Under the pieces are notes generated by a model, which was given only the letters and a program-made list of their open reading frames with translations, was not told the origin of the DNA and did no database searches. Positions 26,770-36,670 of a stretch of DNA of 64,000 nucleotides are shown one piece after another. The position numbers and the translations under genes were made by a program. Source of the DNA: Corynebacterium curieae (GTDB taxonomy: Bacteria; Actinomycetota; Actinomycetes; Mycobacteriales; Mycobacteriaceae); contig NZ_JAKMUU010000002.1 in assembly GCF_027570035.1 (NCBI RefSeq), positions 186,001-250,000 on the forward strand, in the 5' to 3' direction. How positions within the stretch are numbered: position 1 is the first letter of the stretch; the number at the start of each line of letters is the position of its first letter.

Positions 26770-28049
26770 ACCAGCTTCCAGTCCTCGAGCCCCTCATAAA
26801 GCGGATAATCCTGGGCGATCTTGTCCACACGAGCGCGCAGGGTCTCTACATCGGCATTCTTGCCCTGTACTAGGGCGGTGCCAATAATATCTGCGACCTC
26901 GGTAAAGGCCTCCGCATCCAAGCCGCGGGTAGCCAGCGCAGAAGTACCAATGCGCAGGCCAGAGGTGACCATCGGCGGGCGGGGATCATTTGGCACAGCA
27001 TTGCGGTTAACGGTAATGCCTACCTCGTGCAGCAAATCCTCTGCCTGCTGTCCATCCAATTCGGAATTGCGCAGGTCAGCCAGGACCAAGTGCACATCGG
27101 TGCCACCGGTAAGCACATCGACGCCTGCGGCTTTGGCGTCCTCTGCGGTGAGACGCTCAGCCAGAATGCGGGCACCTTCCAGGGTGCGCTCTTGGCGCTC
27201 CTTAAACTCCTCGCTTGCAGCAATCTTCATGGCGATAGCCTTGGCTGCGACCACGTGCATCAGCGGACCGCCCTGCTGGCCGGGGAAGACGTTGGAATTG
27301 ATCTTCTTGGCATAATCCTGCTTTGCCAAAATCATTCCGGAACGCGGGCCGCCCAAGGTCTTGTGCACGGTGGTAGAAACGATATCCGCGTGAGGCACTG
27401 GGCTCGGGTGCAAGCCGGCAGCCACAAGGCCGGCGAAGTGGGCCATGTCTACCCACAGATAGGCACCAACCTCATCAGCAATCTCACGGAAGGCTGCGAA
27501 ATCCATGGTGCGTGGGTAGGCGGACCATCCACCAATAATGACCTTCGGCTTTTCCTTCAATGCCTGTTCGCGCAGCTTGTCCATATCTACGCGCATAGTG
27601 TCAGGGTCGACCTCATATGCAGCGACGTCATAAAGCTTGCCCGAGAAGTTCAGCTTCATGCCGTGGGTTAGGTGGCCGCCGTGCGCCAAGGACAGGCCCA
27701 AAATCTTATCGCCTGGCTCAGCAATTGTGGACAATACGGCTGCGTTTGCCTGTGCACCGGAGTGCGGCTGGACATTGGCAAATTCCGCGCCAAAAAGCTC
27801 CTTAGCGCGATTGCGGGCAAGGTCCTCTACGACGTCGACATGCTCGCAGCCTCCGTAGTAGCGGCGGCCGGGATAGCCCTCCGCGTACTTATTCGTCAGC
27901 ACAGAGCCCTGCGCTTGGAGCACGGCGCGAGGCACAAAGTTCTCAGAGGCGATCATCTCCAGAGTCTCGCGCTGGCGGGAGATTTCTCCCTGAATAGCGC
28001 CGAATACATCCGGATCAAGATCGCGGAGGTCAGAGGTAAAAGAAGCCAT
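26766..28049 (-). CDS. glyA: Serine hydroxymethyltransferase
   Basis: PLP enzyme interconverting serine and glycine with tetrahydrofolate. 427 residues. The PLP-lysine lies in [19 protein letters not shown], and the SHMT motifs [32 protein letters not shown] and [14 protein letters not shown] are intact. A GAAGGGGA site precedes the ATG. The gene is divergent from coaA, as in mycobacteria. Confidence 0.98.
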   Translation of the reverse strand: MASFTSDLRDLDPDVFGAIQGEISRQRETLEMIASENFVPRAVLQAQGSVLTNKYAEGYPGRRYYGGCEHVDVVEDLARNRAKELFGAEFANVQPHSGAQANAAVLSTIAEPGDKILGLSLAHGGHLTHGMKLNFSGKLYDVAAYEVDPDTMRVDMDKLREQALKEKPKVIIGGWSAYPRTMDFAAFREIADEVGAYLWVDMAHFAGLVAAGLHPSPVPHADIVSTTVHKTLGGPRSGMILAKQDYAKKINSNVFPGQQGGPLMHVVAAKAIAMKIAASEEFKERQERTLEGARILAERLTAEDAKAAGVDVLTGGTDVHLVLADLRNSELDGQQAEDLLHEVGITVNRNAVPNDPRPPMVTSGLRIGTSALATRGLDAEAFTEVADIIGTALVQGKNADVETLRARVDKIAQDYPLYEGLEDWKLV

Positions 28050-28167
28050 AAAGGTGTGGTCCCCTTCTCAAAATCAAGCGGTATGGGCTGCTGCATATCT
28101 TATCGTGCCACGCGCCCTAAGGGGGCATACTTTTACCCTCTAATTACACAAGTGCGACAATAGAGCC

Positions 28168-29094
28168 ATGGCGCGCACTTTGGATTCCAGTCCTTACCTA
28201 GATTTTGACCGTGAGACCTGGCGTGCACTGCGTAAATCCATGCCACAGGTGCTTACGGAAAACGAGGTGGAGCAGCTTCGTGGCTTAGGCGACCGCATTG
28301 ACCTCGCTGAGGTAGCTGACGTGTACCTCCCCCTCTCCCGACTCATCCATATGCAAGTCACCGCTCGCCAGCAGCTCACTACGGCTACCGAAGCCTTTTT
28401 AGGCAACCGTGCTACGCATGTTCCCTTTGTCATCGGCGTAGCCGGATCAGTGGCCGTAGGAAAATCCACCACCGCGCGCCTCCTCCAAGTGCTGCTGCAG
28501 CGTTGGGACTCCCACCCCAAAGTAGAGCTCGTTACTACCGATGGCTTCCTCTTCCCCACTAAGACTCTTAAAGAACGGGGCCTCATGCAGCGCAAAGGCT
28601 TCCCAGAATCCTATGATCAGCGTGCTCTCCTCCGCTTCGTTACCGACGTTAAATCAGGCAAACCACTAGTCAAGGCCCCGCTCTACTCCCACATCACCTA
28701 TGACATCGTGGACGGGGAATATCAAGAGGTTCATCAGCCAGACATCCTCATTCTCGAGGGGCTTAACGTCTTACAAACCAGCCCTACGCTGACCGTTGCG
28801 GATCTCTTTGACTTTTCGGTTTACGTCGATGCCCGTACAGACGATATCGAGCAGTGGTATATCGATCGCTTCCTCACCCTGCGCCACACCGCTTTCCGTG
28901 AACCAAATGCCCACTTCTCTTCTTATGCAGACATGGACGATGATGAAGCCCGAGCTCAAGCCCGTGAAATCTGGCAGTCCATCAACCTGCCCAACTTGGT
29001 GGAAAATATCCTTCCCACCCGCGTGCGTGCCTCACTCGTGCTTAGGAAGGGCTCGCATCATTTAGTAGAACAGGTGCGCATGCGCAAGCTTTAG
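28168..29094 (+). CDS. coaA: Pantothenate kinase, type I
   Basis: Phosphorylates pantothenate, the first step of coenzyme A synthesis. 308 residues, Walker [18 protein letters not shown] near residue 92, and conserved [13 protein letters not shown] and [16 protein letters not shown] segments. Only about 10 bases separate a -10-like ACAAT from the ATG, so the transcript may be nearly leaderless. Convergent with uppS, with 3 bases between stops. Confidence 0.97.
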   Translation: MARTLDSSPYLDFDRETWRALRKSMPQVLTENEVEQLRGLGDRIDLAEVADVYLPLSRLIHMQVTARQQLTTATEAFLGNRATHVPFVIGVAGSVAVGKSTTARLLQVLLQRWDSHPKVELVTTDGFLFPTKTLKERGLMQRKGFPESYDQRALLRFVTDVKSGKPLVKAPLYSHITYDIVDGEYQEVHQPDILILEGLNVLQTSPTLTVADLFDFSVYVDARTDDIEQWYIDRFLTLRHTAFREPNAHFSSYADMDDDEARAQAREIWQSINLPNLVENILPTRVRASLVLRKGSHHLVEQVRMRKL

Positions 29095-29097
29095 CGC

Positions 29098-29874
29098 CTA
29101 TTTACCAAAGCGGCGCGAGCGCTGCGAGTAGTCGCGCAATGCGCGAAGGAAATCTACCTTGCGGAAAGCAGGCCAGTAGGTATCAGTAAACCAAATTTCA
29201 GAGTAAGCAGCCTGCCACAGAAGGAAACCAGATAGCCGCTGCTCACCCGAGGTTCGGATGACCAGATCTGGGTCCGGCAGCCCCTTGGTATAGAGGTGTT
29301 CTCCAATTGATTCCGCGGTGACCCGATCCGCCATTTCCGCTGCGGATGTTCCCTTTTCTGCTTCCGCACGCACCAAGTTCTGCACAGCGTCCACGATTTC
29401 TTGGCGCCCGCCGTATCCCACGGCCACGTTGACGATGACCCCGGTGTTGTCTTTAGTCTTTTCCGCTGCCGTAACCATGCGTTGACGAATATCATCCGGA
29501 AGCAAATCTAGGTGCCCTACTAGGCGCACCTGGCACCCCACATCACTGTGGGATAAGTGAGTGACCACATCTGAAATGATGTCAAAGAGAAGTTTGACCT
29601 CTTGTTCGCTACGTTTCAAATTCTCCGTGGACAAGAGGTAAATGGTGACTACTTCAATATCGGTATCGCGGCACCATGAGATCATCTCGCCGATCTTTTT
29701 CGCGCCTTGGCGGTGGCCGTGGCTGATATCGGTAAAACCTGCCTCACGTGCCCACCGGCGATTGCCATCGGCCATGATGGCCACGTGCTTGGGCTGTGGC
29801 TTACCTTTGATTAGGCGCGCTAGACGGGCTTCATAGGCTGGGTAGGCCAGCTGTTTGAGAGAACTCACGCTCAT
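29098..29874 (-). CDS. uppS: Isoprenyl transferase (cis-prenyltransferase, short-chain type)
   Basis: 258-residue UPP-synthase-fold enzyme that condenses IPP onto an allylic diphosphate. The catalytic Asp lies in HVAIMADGNRRWAREAG, and the family motifs TIYLLSTENLKRSEQEV and PDLVIRTSGEQRLSGFLLWQAAYSEIWFTDTYWPAF are intact. By position (next to mca and coaA) it corresponds to M. tuberculosis Rv1086, a Z-farnesyl diphosphate synthase, so the product may be C15 rather than undecaprenyl. Last gene of the mca operon. Confidence 0.92.
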   Translation of the reverse strand: MSVSSLKQLAYPAYEARLARLIKGKPQPKHVAIMADGNRRWAREAGFTDISHGHRQGAKKIGEMISWCRDTDIEVVTIYLLSTENLKRSEQEVKLLFDIISDVVTHLSHSDVGCQVRLVGHLDLLPDDIRQRMVTAAEKTKDNTGVIVNVAVGYGGRQEIVDAVQNLVRAEAEKGTSAAEMADRVTAESIGEHLYTKGLPDPDLVIRTSGEQRLSGFLLWQAAYSEIWFTDTYWPAFRKVDFLRALRDYSQRSRRFGK

Positions 29875-29886
29875 CAGTGTATCCGC

Positions 29887-30198
29887 CTAGAAAATGGACT
29901 TCTTGCGGTTATCGTAAATTCCGGCTTCCTTCATCGCCTCATCCACGGCTTCCTCATCAAAGGGATCAATGCCGTGGTCCTCCGCAAACATCATGCGGCG
30001 GCGAAAGCGCGAATAGCGGCGATGGAAGTTCCACCCTGCGACTAGCACGCCGACGCCCATAAGTGCCAAGATAAGCAAGCCGATGGGCGATGCCTTGCCA
30101 AACTCTGGCCCCATTGGGCCGCCTTCCGCGCCCTCGGTTCCTTGGGCGAGAACAAATACGTCGTTCGCGGCAAGGACGAAAGAGTTATACATGCTCAT
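29887..30198 (-). CDS. Small membrane protein between mca and uppS
   Basis: 103 residues: an N-terminal extracytoplasmic segment, one membrane helix (PIGLLILALMGVGVLVAGWNF), and a basic then acidic cytoplasmic tail (HRRYSRFRRRMMFAEDHGIDPFDEEAVDEAMKEAG). Function unknown. A small protein at the same place in mycobacteria (Rv1083) suggests a conserved partner. Gaps of 3 and 12 bases to mca and uppS show operon membership. Confidence 0.8.
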   Translation of the reverse strand: MSMYNSFVLAANDVFVLAQGTEGAEGGPMGPEFGKASPIGLLILALMGVGVLVAGWNFHRRYSRFRRRMMFAEDHGIDPFDEEAVDEAMKEAGIYDNRKKSIF

Positions 30199-30201
30199 GT
30201 C

Positions 30202-31092
30202 CTAAGCCTCCTCTTTCTCTTCGATGCCTGCAAATAGATCGTTTTCTGGCAATGAGGTGGAAACGCGAGTCTTGGCCAGCTCAAACTCTTCGGTAGGCCA
30301 CAGGCGCTGCTGCACCTCCACCGGTGTAGCCAAGAAAGCGCCTGCCGGATCGATCTGTGTGGCATGAGCCCGCAGGGCCTCCTCGCGATTGCTGAAGTAC
30401 TCCGCGCATTCCACCTGACTGGTCACACGGGCCATGATATCGCCAAAAGTGGTATCCCAGCGCGCCAACATCGGCCCATAGGGACTGGTTTTACCTTCCT
30501 CAAGGAGCAAATCATGGAACATCTTCATGCGCTGGTAGACAAACCCATGCGAGTAGTACAGTTTCAATGGAGACCACGGCTCGCCCAACTCAGGGTGATA
30601 TTCAGCGTCTCCTGCCTTATCCCATGCGATCATCGAAGCACGATGCACCATCAGGTGATCCGGGTGTGGGTAGCCACCATTCTCGTCATAGGTGACGATA
30701 ACGTGCGGACGGAACTCGCGGATTACCTGCACGTATTCTTGGGCAACGGCGTCATCTCCCAGCAAGGCAAAACAACCTTGCGGAAGCAGTTCCTCCATGG
30801 ACTTACCTTCAACCGGATCAGGCAAGCCCGAATCGACGTGGCCCAACCAGCGATGTTTTACGCCCAGCGCCTGCGCCGCCTGAGCCATTTCTTCACGGCG
30901 AACCTCGCCCATATTTTCTTTAATCCCAGGGCGGTCCATGGCGGGGTTAATCACATCGCCGCGCTCGCCGCCCGTACAGGTCAGCACCAAGACGTCGTTA
31001 CCTTCAGCAGCGTAGCGCGCGGTGGTTGCCGCACCCTTGGAAGACTCATCATCTGGGTGCGCGTGGATAGCTAGTAGGCGAAAATCGCTCAC
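30202..31092 (-). CDS. mca: Mycothiol S-conjugate amidase
   Basis: PIG-L-fold zinc amidase that cleaves mycothiol-toxin conjugates, releasing a mercapturic acid for export. 296 residues. Zinc ligands are H12 and D15 in AIHAHPDDES and the distal histidine in GGYPHPDHLMVH. The C-terminal part (EYFSNREEALRAHATQIDP) favours Mca over MshB. Mycothiol is restricted to actinobacteria, which supports the taxonomic call. First gene of mca-hypothetical-uppS and divergent from the DUF4307 gene. Confidence 0.94.
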   Translation of the reverse strand: MSDFRLLAIHAHPDDESSKGAATTARYAAEGNDVLVLTCTGGERGDVINPAMDRPGIKENMGEVRREEMAQAAQALGVKHRWLGHVDSGLPDPVEGKSMEELLPQGCFALLGDDAVAQEYVQVIREFRPHVIVTYDENGGYPHPDHLMVHRASMIAWDKAGDAEYHPELGEPWSPLKLYYSHGFVYQRMKMFHDLLLEEGKTSPYGPMLARWDTTFGDIMARVTSQVECAEYFSNREEALRAHATQIDPAGAFLATPVEVQQRLWPTEEFELAKTRVSTSLPENDLFAGIEEKEEA

Positions 31093-31186
31093 TGAAAATC
31101 CATCCCCTTATTTTCTAGGTTCTTTGAACAGATGAATATCCTAGTAGATAATTGGAAAACAGTAGTCCTCGACTAGAGTAGAGGAC

Positions 31187-31657
31187 ATGACTTCCGCCGG
31201 AAAATCTCGCTCAGCCGCCCGCTATGGTTCCCGCGGCTCCTCTGAAAAGAACTCTGGTAGCTGGACTAATAGAGCATTGGTGCTCATCTTTGTCGCCATT
31301 TTCATCGCGCTTATCTTCTTTGGTTTCCGGTACTTCCAGCAAAAGGAAAGTGTCAACGCACAGGTGTCTATCGTGACCCAGAAAGTCCTCAGCGATGATT
31401 CCACTCGCGTGTGGGTCGATGTCACCCGCAATCACACTGATGAAGATGCCTATTGCATTGTCCAGGCCTTTGACTATTCCAAAGCCGAAGTAGGCCGCCG
31501 CGAGTTTCCTGTCCCCGCCGGTGGAAATGAAACCCAGCGCATCGCCGTCGATGTTCCCACCAATGCTCGCGCCGTCGCTGGGGGTGCCTACGGCTGCTCC
31601 GGCAATATTCCAGCATATTTGGATATGGATAATCCTGACTACGCGGAAAGCCGCTAG
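31187..31657 (+). CDS. DUF4307 membrane protein
   Basis: 156 residues with a basic N-terminus, one membrane helix (ALVLIFVAIFIALIFFGFRYF) and an extracytoplasmic domain of DUF4307 type (VTQKVLSDDSTRVWVDVTRNHTDEDAYCIVQAFDYSKAEVGRREFPVPAGG). Function unknown. It lies between mca and greA as in M. tuberculosis (Rv1081c). Confidence 0.85.
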   Translation: MTSAGKSRSAARYGSRGSSEKNSGSWTNRALVLIFVAIFIALIFFGFRYFQQKESVNAQVSIVTQKVLSDDSTRVWVDVTRNHTDEDAYCIVQAFDYSKAEVGRREFPVPAGGNETQRIAVDVPTNARAVAGGAYGCSGNIPAYLDMDNPDYAESR

Positions 31658-31777
31658 CCGCGTGTGCTAGGATTTGTAGCGCCTAGAACCGGGCATTTGC
31701 CAAGTTCCACTTTAACTTTTGGCCCCAGATAAAAGCAGGGGCTTTGACCACAATTCCTATCTACGGAAGGTTGCAGA

Positions 31778-32299
31778 ATGGCTGAGCAGCAAAAGCAGTA
31801 CATCACCCCAGAAACTAAGGCGAAGCTCGAGGCCGAGCTGCAGGAGCTCATTGATCACCGCCCGGTTGTCGCGGCAGAGATCAACGAGCGTCGTGAGGAA
31901 GGCGACCTCAAAGAGAACGCCGGCTACGACGCCGCTCGTGAAATGCAGGACCAAGAAGAGGCTCGCATTAAGCAGATTTCTGAGGTTCTTGCGAATGCCA
32001 CCACCGAGCGCGGCGCTGTTCAAGAAGGCGTTGCACACACCGGCTCCGTAGTCCACGTTTACTACAACGGTGACAAGGAAGATAAGGAAACCTTCCTCAT
32101 CGGTACTCGAGCTGCTGCTTCCGATAACAAGGATCTAGAGACCTACTCCGAACAGTCCCCGCTGGGCGCTGCCATCCTCGGCGCCCAAGAGGGAGAGACT
32201 CGCGAGTACACCGCCCCAAATGGCAAGACCATTTCGGTCACCATCGAATCCGCTGCGCCGTACGATTCTGCTAAGGCCGCCACTCCGCGCGAGTCCTAA
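31778..32299 (+). CDS. greA: Transcription elongation factor GreA
   Basis: 173 residues. An N-terminal coiled coil carries the acidic tip (INERREEGDLKENAGYDAAREMQDQEE) that stimulates RNA polymerase cleavage of backtracked RNA, followed by a C-terminal FKBP-like domain (PLGAAILGAQEGETREYTAPNGK). A ribosome-binding site GGAAGG precedes the ATG, and a -10-like TAGGAT lies near 31671. Confidence 0.96.
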   Translation: MAEQQKQYITPETKAKLEAELQELIDHRPVVAAEINERREEGDLKENAGYDAAREMQDQEEARIKQISEVLANATTERGAVQEGVAHTGSVVHVYYNGDKEDKETFLIGTRAAASDNKDLETYSEQSPLGAAILGAQEGETREYTAPNGKTISVTIESAAPYDSAKAATPRES

Positions 32300-32339
32300 T
32301 TCTTTAATCATTTACCACTCTGGAGAAAGAGCAAACCCC

Positions 32340-32615
32340 ATGAAAAAGTTCTCCCGCTATGCCGCTGCCGGCCTCGTATTCACCGCTGGCCTTTCCCTCG
32401 CTGCCTGCCACCCGCCGAATCAGCAGGACTCTGATTCCAAGGTAGAAAACGCCTCCACTTTCACCGGTGAAGCCCCAATGCAGAAGGATGCTGAGACCAG
32501 CTCTTCTGCACCCAATCACGCCGTTGAAGAAGCACCTGTGATTGAGTCCGATGCTCCAGAAGAGCCGGTTCAACCGCATCTGAACGGTACCGCCACCGAG
32601 CTGCCGCAGCAGTAA
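32340..32615 (+). CDS. Small lipoprotein
   Basis: 91 residues from the ATG at 32340, preceded by GGAGAAAG. A lipoprotein signal with lipobox SLAAC (C23) leads into a short acidic and proline-containing disordered chain (QQDSDSKVENAST...VIESDAPEEPVQPHL). No domain recognised. It is 40 bases after greA and ends at a strong terminator. Confidence 0.75.
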   Translation: MKKFSRYAAAGLVFTAGLSLAACHPPNQQDSDSKVENASTFTGEAPMQKDAETSSSAPNHAVEEAPVIESDAPEEPVQPHLNGTATELPQQ

Positions 32616-32626
32616 AAGGCTGATTT

Positions 32627-32658
32627 AAGGGGCCGAGGGATTTCCTCGGCCCCTTTTT
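32627..32658 (+). terminator. Terminator downstream of greA and the lipoprotein gene
   Basis: Perfect 12-bp stem AAGGGGCCGAGG/CCTCGGCCCCTT with a GATTT loop followed by TTT. Confidence 0.93.
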
Positions 32659-32662
32659 GTTG

Positions 32663-34525
32663 CTATTTTTCTGGGTTTGCTTCCCTTACCCAGTCCCCGA
32701 TAACACCGGGCACCACAGCCGGCGGCTCGCCCAGAAGGTCACGCTTATTCGGATCCCTCTCTACCTGCGTAGTCACGGACTTTACTCTCTTCTTCTCGTT
32801 GTCTTTGCCGCGCATACCCATCATTGGCCCATATGCTCGAGCACCACCAATGGCACGGCCGGAATTCCCGCCTCGGGATGCCGTAGCGCCTTCGCTACTA
32901 CCGGATCCTATACCAGACCCAATTCCCCCGCCGCTACGAAAGCTCATACCGCCACCAGCACCCGCGCCACCGCTCAGACCAGCGCGCATCCCCGCACCTG
33001 CTCCTGAGCCAACACCGGCAAAGGGGACTCCGCTTCTCGCTCCGCGTCCGAGGCCTTGTCCCAAGTGTGTTCCTCTTCTTCCTCCCCGGATCATTTCGCC
33101 ACTGCTTCCTCGACTACCTGTGGCTGGGGCAAACCCACCGCGGACCGTATGCCTTCCCTGGACACCGCGACTCGGCTCTGCCGTTCCTCCGGCTGCCATC
33201 GTCGGAGCCATTCCTCCAACAACGGGTTGCGCGGTACTTGCTGGTGCAACTGTTCCGCTACCGCTTACGGCTCCACCATTGAGGGCTCCACCATTGAGGC
33301 TGGCATTAACGGGATGCGACAAACCACTAGGAAGCTGCCCCATCGCACCAGTCTGCCCAGTCATGCCCGGCATCGAGGCTCCTTGGGTCGCAACTTCATG
33401 CCCTCCGACATTGACTTTGTCCCCCAATGCCAGCTTCTCTAATTCATTCCTACCGCTGGTACGCATCTCATCGTGAAAATCGCTGATTTCCTGCGGGCTC
33501 ATCCCCACTGCTTCTAGCCCCTGCACATTCCCATTAGCAACGTCAAAGTTTCCTGGCCCCAGGTCTCCTCGCGCAATCGCCTCTGCAATCTTCTTAGGCC
33601 ATACCACTGCCTCGGTGTTATATCGCTGCCCATCGCCTTCGACACCAGCAAGGCCCGCTTCAACTCCGCCGCCACCCGACGCCGGCGATTGTTCCATTAA
33701 GGCATGCTGGTACGGCATGGCTTCTACCGCAAAGCGCTGCAAGTCCGGCTGTAGCGTGGCCAAGGCCGCCTTCTCCGCGATCTCCCGTTCCACCGGTTCT
33801 GGGATGGCCATCACCTCCATCGCCATTGCCATCGCGGTAGGCTGCATTCCCATAAGCTTGGCGTGAAACCCAGTCAGCTTTGCCCCCATAACCTCAGCGT
33901 TTGCCACAAAATGGCTTCCCGACGCCGCCACTTCGCGAATCTTCGCCGCCGCCCGCGACGTGGCCTCACTGTCATTTTCGCTTTCCAAAGACCCCGCTGC
34001 TGCCTCAAGCCCGCTGACAATTTCGCTTACTTCCGACGCCAGCGAACTCCACCGAGCATTCGCCTCCGAGACGCTCCAAATCTGTGTCGACATCAAGTCT
34101 GTTGCTAGCTTCACGATGTCAGTGCCCACATTCACCACTGGCATAGAAAAGCCAAACGGGCTATACCCTGGCTCCGGCTGGTTCATAATCGGCATCGACT
34201 CGATACCAATATCGCCACCCGCATCTGCTATCTCCATTCCCCGGCTATTCGCGTCCTCCTGAGCCTGAAAACCGCGTGCTTCTCGGGCCAGAGAATCAGA
34301 TAGCCACTCAAGCTGCTCGACAAAGCTCGCGATAGAGTTGTGCGCTGATCCCGGGTCTGAGCTCAATACTCGCTCGTGAATTGCTCCGACATGGTCAATC
34401 CCAGTAACAGGAGAAAAACTGCTCGTTAGAGGACTTTGCGCTGCCACGCCTGGCGCTCCAATAAACTGGCTCATCTGCTCAATTTGATTTATATTCCTGC
34501 CAACATTAAAAATATTAATTTTCAT
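32663..34525 (-). CDS. Gly-rich PPE-like putative type VII secretion-associated protein
   Basis: 620 residues without signal peptide. The N-terminal third is helical with a W-S-S turn (VSEANARWSSLASEVSEIVSGLEAAAG) reminiscent of WXG100/PPE helical hairpins. The middle is Ala/Met/Glu-rich. Residues 385-560 are Gly/Ser/Ala-rich low complexity with short repeats (LNGGALNGGAVSGSG). The C-terminus RDLLGEPPAVVPGVIGDW resembles the conserved end of actinobacterial PPE-type proteins. The adjacent DUF3558 lipoprotein is a typical partner of such genes. No ESX core gene is in the window, so secretion is an inference. Confidence 0.6.
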   Translation of the reverse strand: MKINIFNVGRNINQIEQMSQFIGAPGVAAQSPLTSSFSPVTGIDHVGAIHERVLSSDPGSAHNSIASFVEQLEWLSDSLAREARGFQAQEDANSRGMEIADAGGDIGIESMPIMNQPEPGYSPFGFSMPVVNVGTDIVKLATDLMSTQIWSVSEANARWSSLASEVSEIVSGLEAAAGSLESENDSEATSRAAAKIREVAASGSHFVANAEVMGAKLTGFHAKLMGMQPTAMAMAMEVMAIPEPVEREIAEKAALATLQPDLQRFAVEAMPYQHALMEQSPASGGGGVEAGLAGVEGDGQRYNTEAVVWPKKIAEAIARGDLGPGNFDVANGNVQGLEAVGMSPQEISDFHDEMRTSGRNELEKLALGDKVNVGGHEVATQGASMPGMTGQTGAMGQLPSGLSHPVNASLNGGALNGGAVSGSGTVAPASTAQPVVGGMAPTMAAGGTAEPSRGVQGRHTVRGGFAPATGSRGSSGEMIRGGRRGTHLGQGLGRGARSGVPFAGVGSGAGAGMRAGLSGGAGAGGGMSFRSGGGIGSGIGSGSSEGATASRGGNSGRAIGGARAYGPMMGMRGKDNEKKRVKSVTTQVERDPNKRDLLGEPPAVVPGVIGDWVREANPEK

Positions 34526-34544
34526 TTATTCCCCCGAATTTTAG

Positions 34545-35255
34545 TTAAATTAATTCTTTCGTCATATTGCTAGCGAGTGTGCAAGCACTGCCCTTAGTTT
34601 TGCCGAAACTATTGGCCGAGATCGTAACTACTCCCCTCACGGTAGAAAACGTCGCACTACAAGCTAAATCAGAGAAAACTTCACCTCGATGGATGACAAC
34701 TCCATCCAATTCCTCATCCGAGTTGTCGACCACTAAATCTGGATTTACCCGTGAAACGTCAAAAGATTTATATGTGGAGCCAATAGACAGCACTATCTCC
34801 TCGGAAACTCTTTTGAAACTACATATCTTATGTCCTGACCTAGCGACACTTTGCCCCTCGTAGCGCTCCAATCCATGCTGCTGCAATTGAACGTTGGTGA
34901 TCTCCGTACAAGGATCAAAAAGCTCGAAATTTGGATCAGCCGGATCAAATTCCCCCAACGGCGGCAGGACGCCGGATGATTTCCCCGTCCCCGTGGCGCC
35001 GGCCTCCCCCGAGTGGCCGGCGCCTTCCGCATCTTTCTCGTCAGCGGCAAGTGCCGATTCCCCCCGATCGCCGTCCGCATCATCCCCCGGATCACCGTTG
35101 GCTCCCCCTGCACCGTCGGCCGAACTATTGCCGCCAGATACATCCACTTTCGTGGTTTCCTCTGACGCGCTCCTCGTACCGATGTCCGCAGCGCAGCTGC
35201 TCAGCATAACGATACTGCTGACCATCAACGTTGCTACGGTGACCTGACGCTTCAC
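34545..35255 (-). CDS. DUF3558 lipoprotein
   Basis: About 236 residues from the GTG at 35255, preceded by AAGGA at good spacing; longer readings to 35354 are possible. A lipoprotein signal ends in MLSSC. A disordered Gly/Asp/Ala linker follows, then a DUF3558 domain starting at LFDPCTEITNVQLQQHGL, with paired cysteines (CTEI, KICSF, LACSA, SACTL) expected outside the cell. It is 19 bases upstream of the PPE-like gene on the same strand, so the two form an operon. Function unknown. Confidence 0.78.
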   Translation of the reverse strand: MKRQVTVATLMVSSIVMLSSCAADIGTRSASEETTKVDVSGGNSSADGAGGANGDPGDDADGDRGESALAADEKDAEGAGHSGEAGATGTGKSSGVLPPLGEFDPADPNFELFDPCTEITNVQLQQHGLERYEGQSVARSGHKICSFKRVSEEIVLSIGSTYKSFDVSRVNPDLVVDNSDEELDGVVIHRGEVFSDLACSATFSTVRGVVTISANSFGKTKGSACTLASNMTKELI

Positions 35256-35619
35256 AACAATCCTTCGCGCACTCACTTTCTGACGAGAGGAACAGGATGA
35301 GTGAAACAGAGAACTTTTCACTTCGTATCTCCCGTTCCGGTACACAGCATGCATGATCCTCTAAGAATTTTCTACGCAACCACGAAGGTTAACAGCGATT
35401 TAACAAAACTATTCGTCCCATACGTCACACGCATAACAGACAAAAGGCGAAGTTTCCTGCTCATTAGCTGTGCCATACCTGAGACGGATTTGTCCACCAG
35501 CCCAAGGCTAAACCCTTACTTTATCCCCCAGCATTACCCCATTAATTACAGGTATGTAAGCAGTTTTGGGCAATGAAAAAGGCCCGCACCAAGATGCGGG
35601 CCAAGGACAAACAGAAAGG
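35256..35619. other. Non-coding interval between DUF3558 and Bax-inhibitor genes
   Basis: About 360 bases that hold the DUF3558 promoter region and, at 35581-35602, the terminator of the Bax-inhibitor gene. No conserved RNA or gene was recognised; the sequence is AT-richer than its neighbours. Confidence 0.5.
35581..35602 (-). terminator. Terminator of the Bax-inhibitor-1 gene
   Basis: GGCCCGCA/TGCGGGCC perfect 8-bp stem; on the minus strand it is followed by TTTTTC. Confidence 0.9.
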
Positions 35620-36387
35620 TTAGTCGCGCTGGAAGTAGCTCAACAGACGCAGAATTTCGGTATAGAGCCAGACCAAGGTCACCGCAAGGCCGAGAGCCAC
35701 GCCCCACGCCTGCTTAGCAGGTGCACCAGCGCGAATCATGCGGTCAGCTTGATCAAAGTCAGTCAGGAAGGACAATGCACCGAGTACGATGCACACAAGC
35801 GAGAAGATAATGGCAATCGGGCCGCCATCACGCAGCGGGTTGAAGTCAAAGAAAATCGCGCCCAAGAAGTTAACAAGTGCCATAACCGCGACGCCGGCAA
35901 CTAGGCCAAAGAGAATCTTGGTGAACTTTGGAGTCACCTTCACTGCGCCAGTCTTGTACACAATTAGCATGCCAATGAATACACCAATGGTGCCGATGAT
36001 GGCCTGGCCAATGATGGCTGAGCCTCCCTCACCTTGGAAGTTCACGTTGGTGAACATCAGGGAGAAACCACCGACGAACAGGCCTTCAAACACGGCGTAA
36101 ATCAACGTCACTGCAGCGGAGCCCCACTTCTTGCCAAAAGAGGCTACAAGCACAGTGATGAACCCACCGATGCCACCGACCAAAGTCAAAGCCATGGCAA
36201 TACCAGGGTTTACCGTTCCAAGGTAGAAGTTAATAGCTGCGGCGACAATGATAATGCCGAGGGTAATTCCCGTTTTGGTGACTACATCATCAACGGTCAT
36301 GGGGCGGGCGGAATCATCACCGTAACCAGAGCTCTGGCGGTTACTGCTTTCAGTCAGAGAACTCATTACCGGATTGCTTGAACGCAC
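35620..36387 (-). CDS. Bax inhibitor-1/YccA family membrane protein
   Basis: 255 residues. A polar N-terminal 40 residues is followed by seven membrane helices, with conserved NPGIAMALTLVGGIGGF near TM2, YAVFEGLFVGGFS and the acidic C-terminal region SFLTDFDQADRMIRAGAPAKQAWGVALGLAVTLVWLYTEILRLLS. Bacterial members such as BsYetJ are pH-sensitive calcium leak channels; others bind FtsH. The role here is unassigned. Monocistronic. Confidence 0.9.
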   Translation of the reverse strand: MRSSNPVMSSLTESSNRQSSGYGDDSARPMTVDDVVTKTGITLGIIIVAAAINFYLGTVNPGIAMALTLVGGIGGFITVLVASFGKKWGSAAVTLIYAVFEGLFVGGFSLMFTNVNFQGEGGSAIIGQAIIGTIGVFIGMLIVYKTGAVKVTPKFTKILFGLVAGVAVMALVNFLGAIFFDFNPLRDGGPIAIIFSLVCIVLGALSFLTDFDQADRMIRAGAPAKQAWGVALGLAVTLVWLYTEILRLLSYFQRD

Positions 36388-36628
36388 GGTTGTCCTTTCT
36401 AAGAGAGGTGCAGATTAGCTTTCTCAATACGATCAACGAGATAGCCCAGCATTAAGTTCCACAATTTTTACTTTTGAGTAGAAATTCTGTGTGGAGCCCC
36501 CACAAGGGCACTGTGGAGGATGCCTGCCTCGAGCCCTTGACCTTAGTACCTGCATGTATGACGCAAATGCGGAAAATATTCATGCTTTCGGCACCACCAT
36601 ATTTGAGCTGCCACTGAAAACGAAGAAA

Positions 36629-36659
36629 CTCGAGACACCGACCGGAACGATGTCTCGAG
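36629..36659 (-). terminator. Terminator downstream of tRNA-Leu
   Basis: CTCGAGACA/TGTCTCGAG perfect 9-bp stem with a 13-base loop; on the minus strand it is followed by TTTCTTCG. It lies 12 bases past the tRNA 3' end. Confidence 0.75.
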
Positions 36660-36670
36660 ACTTCACAAAG

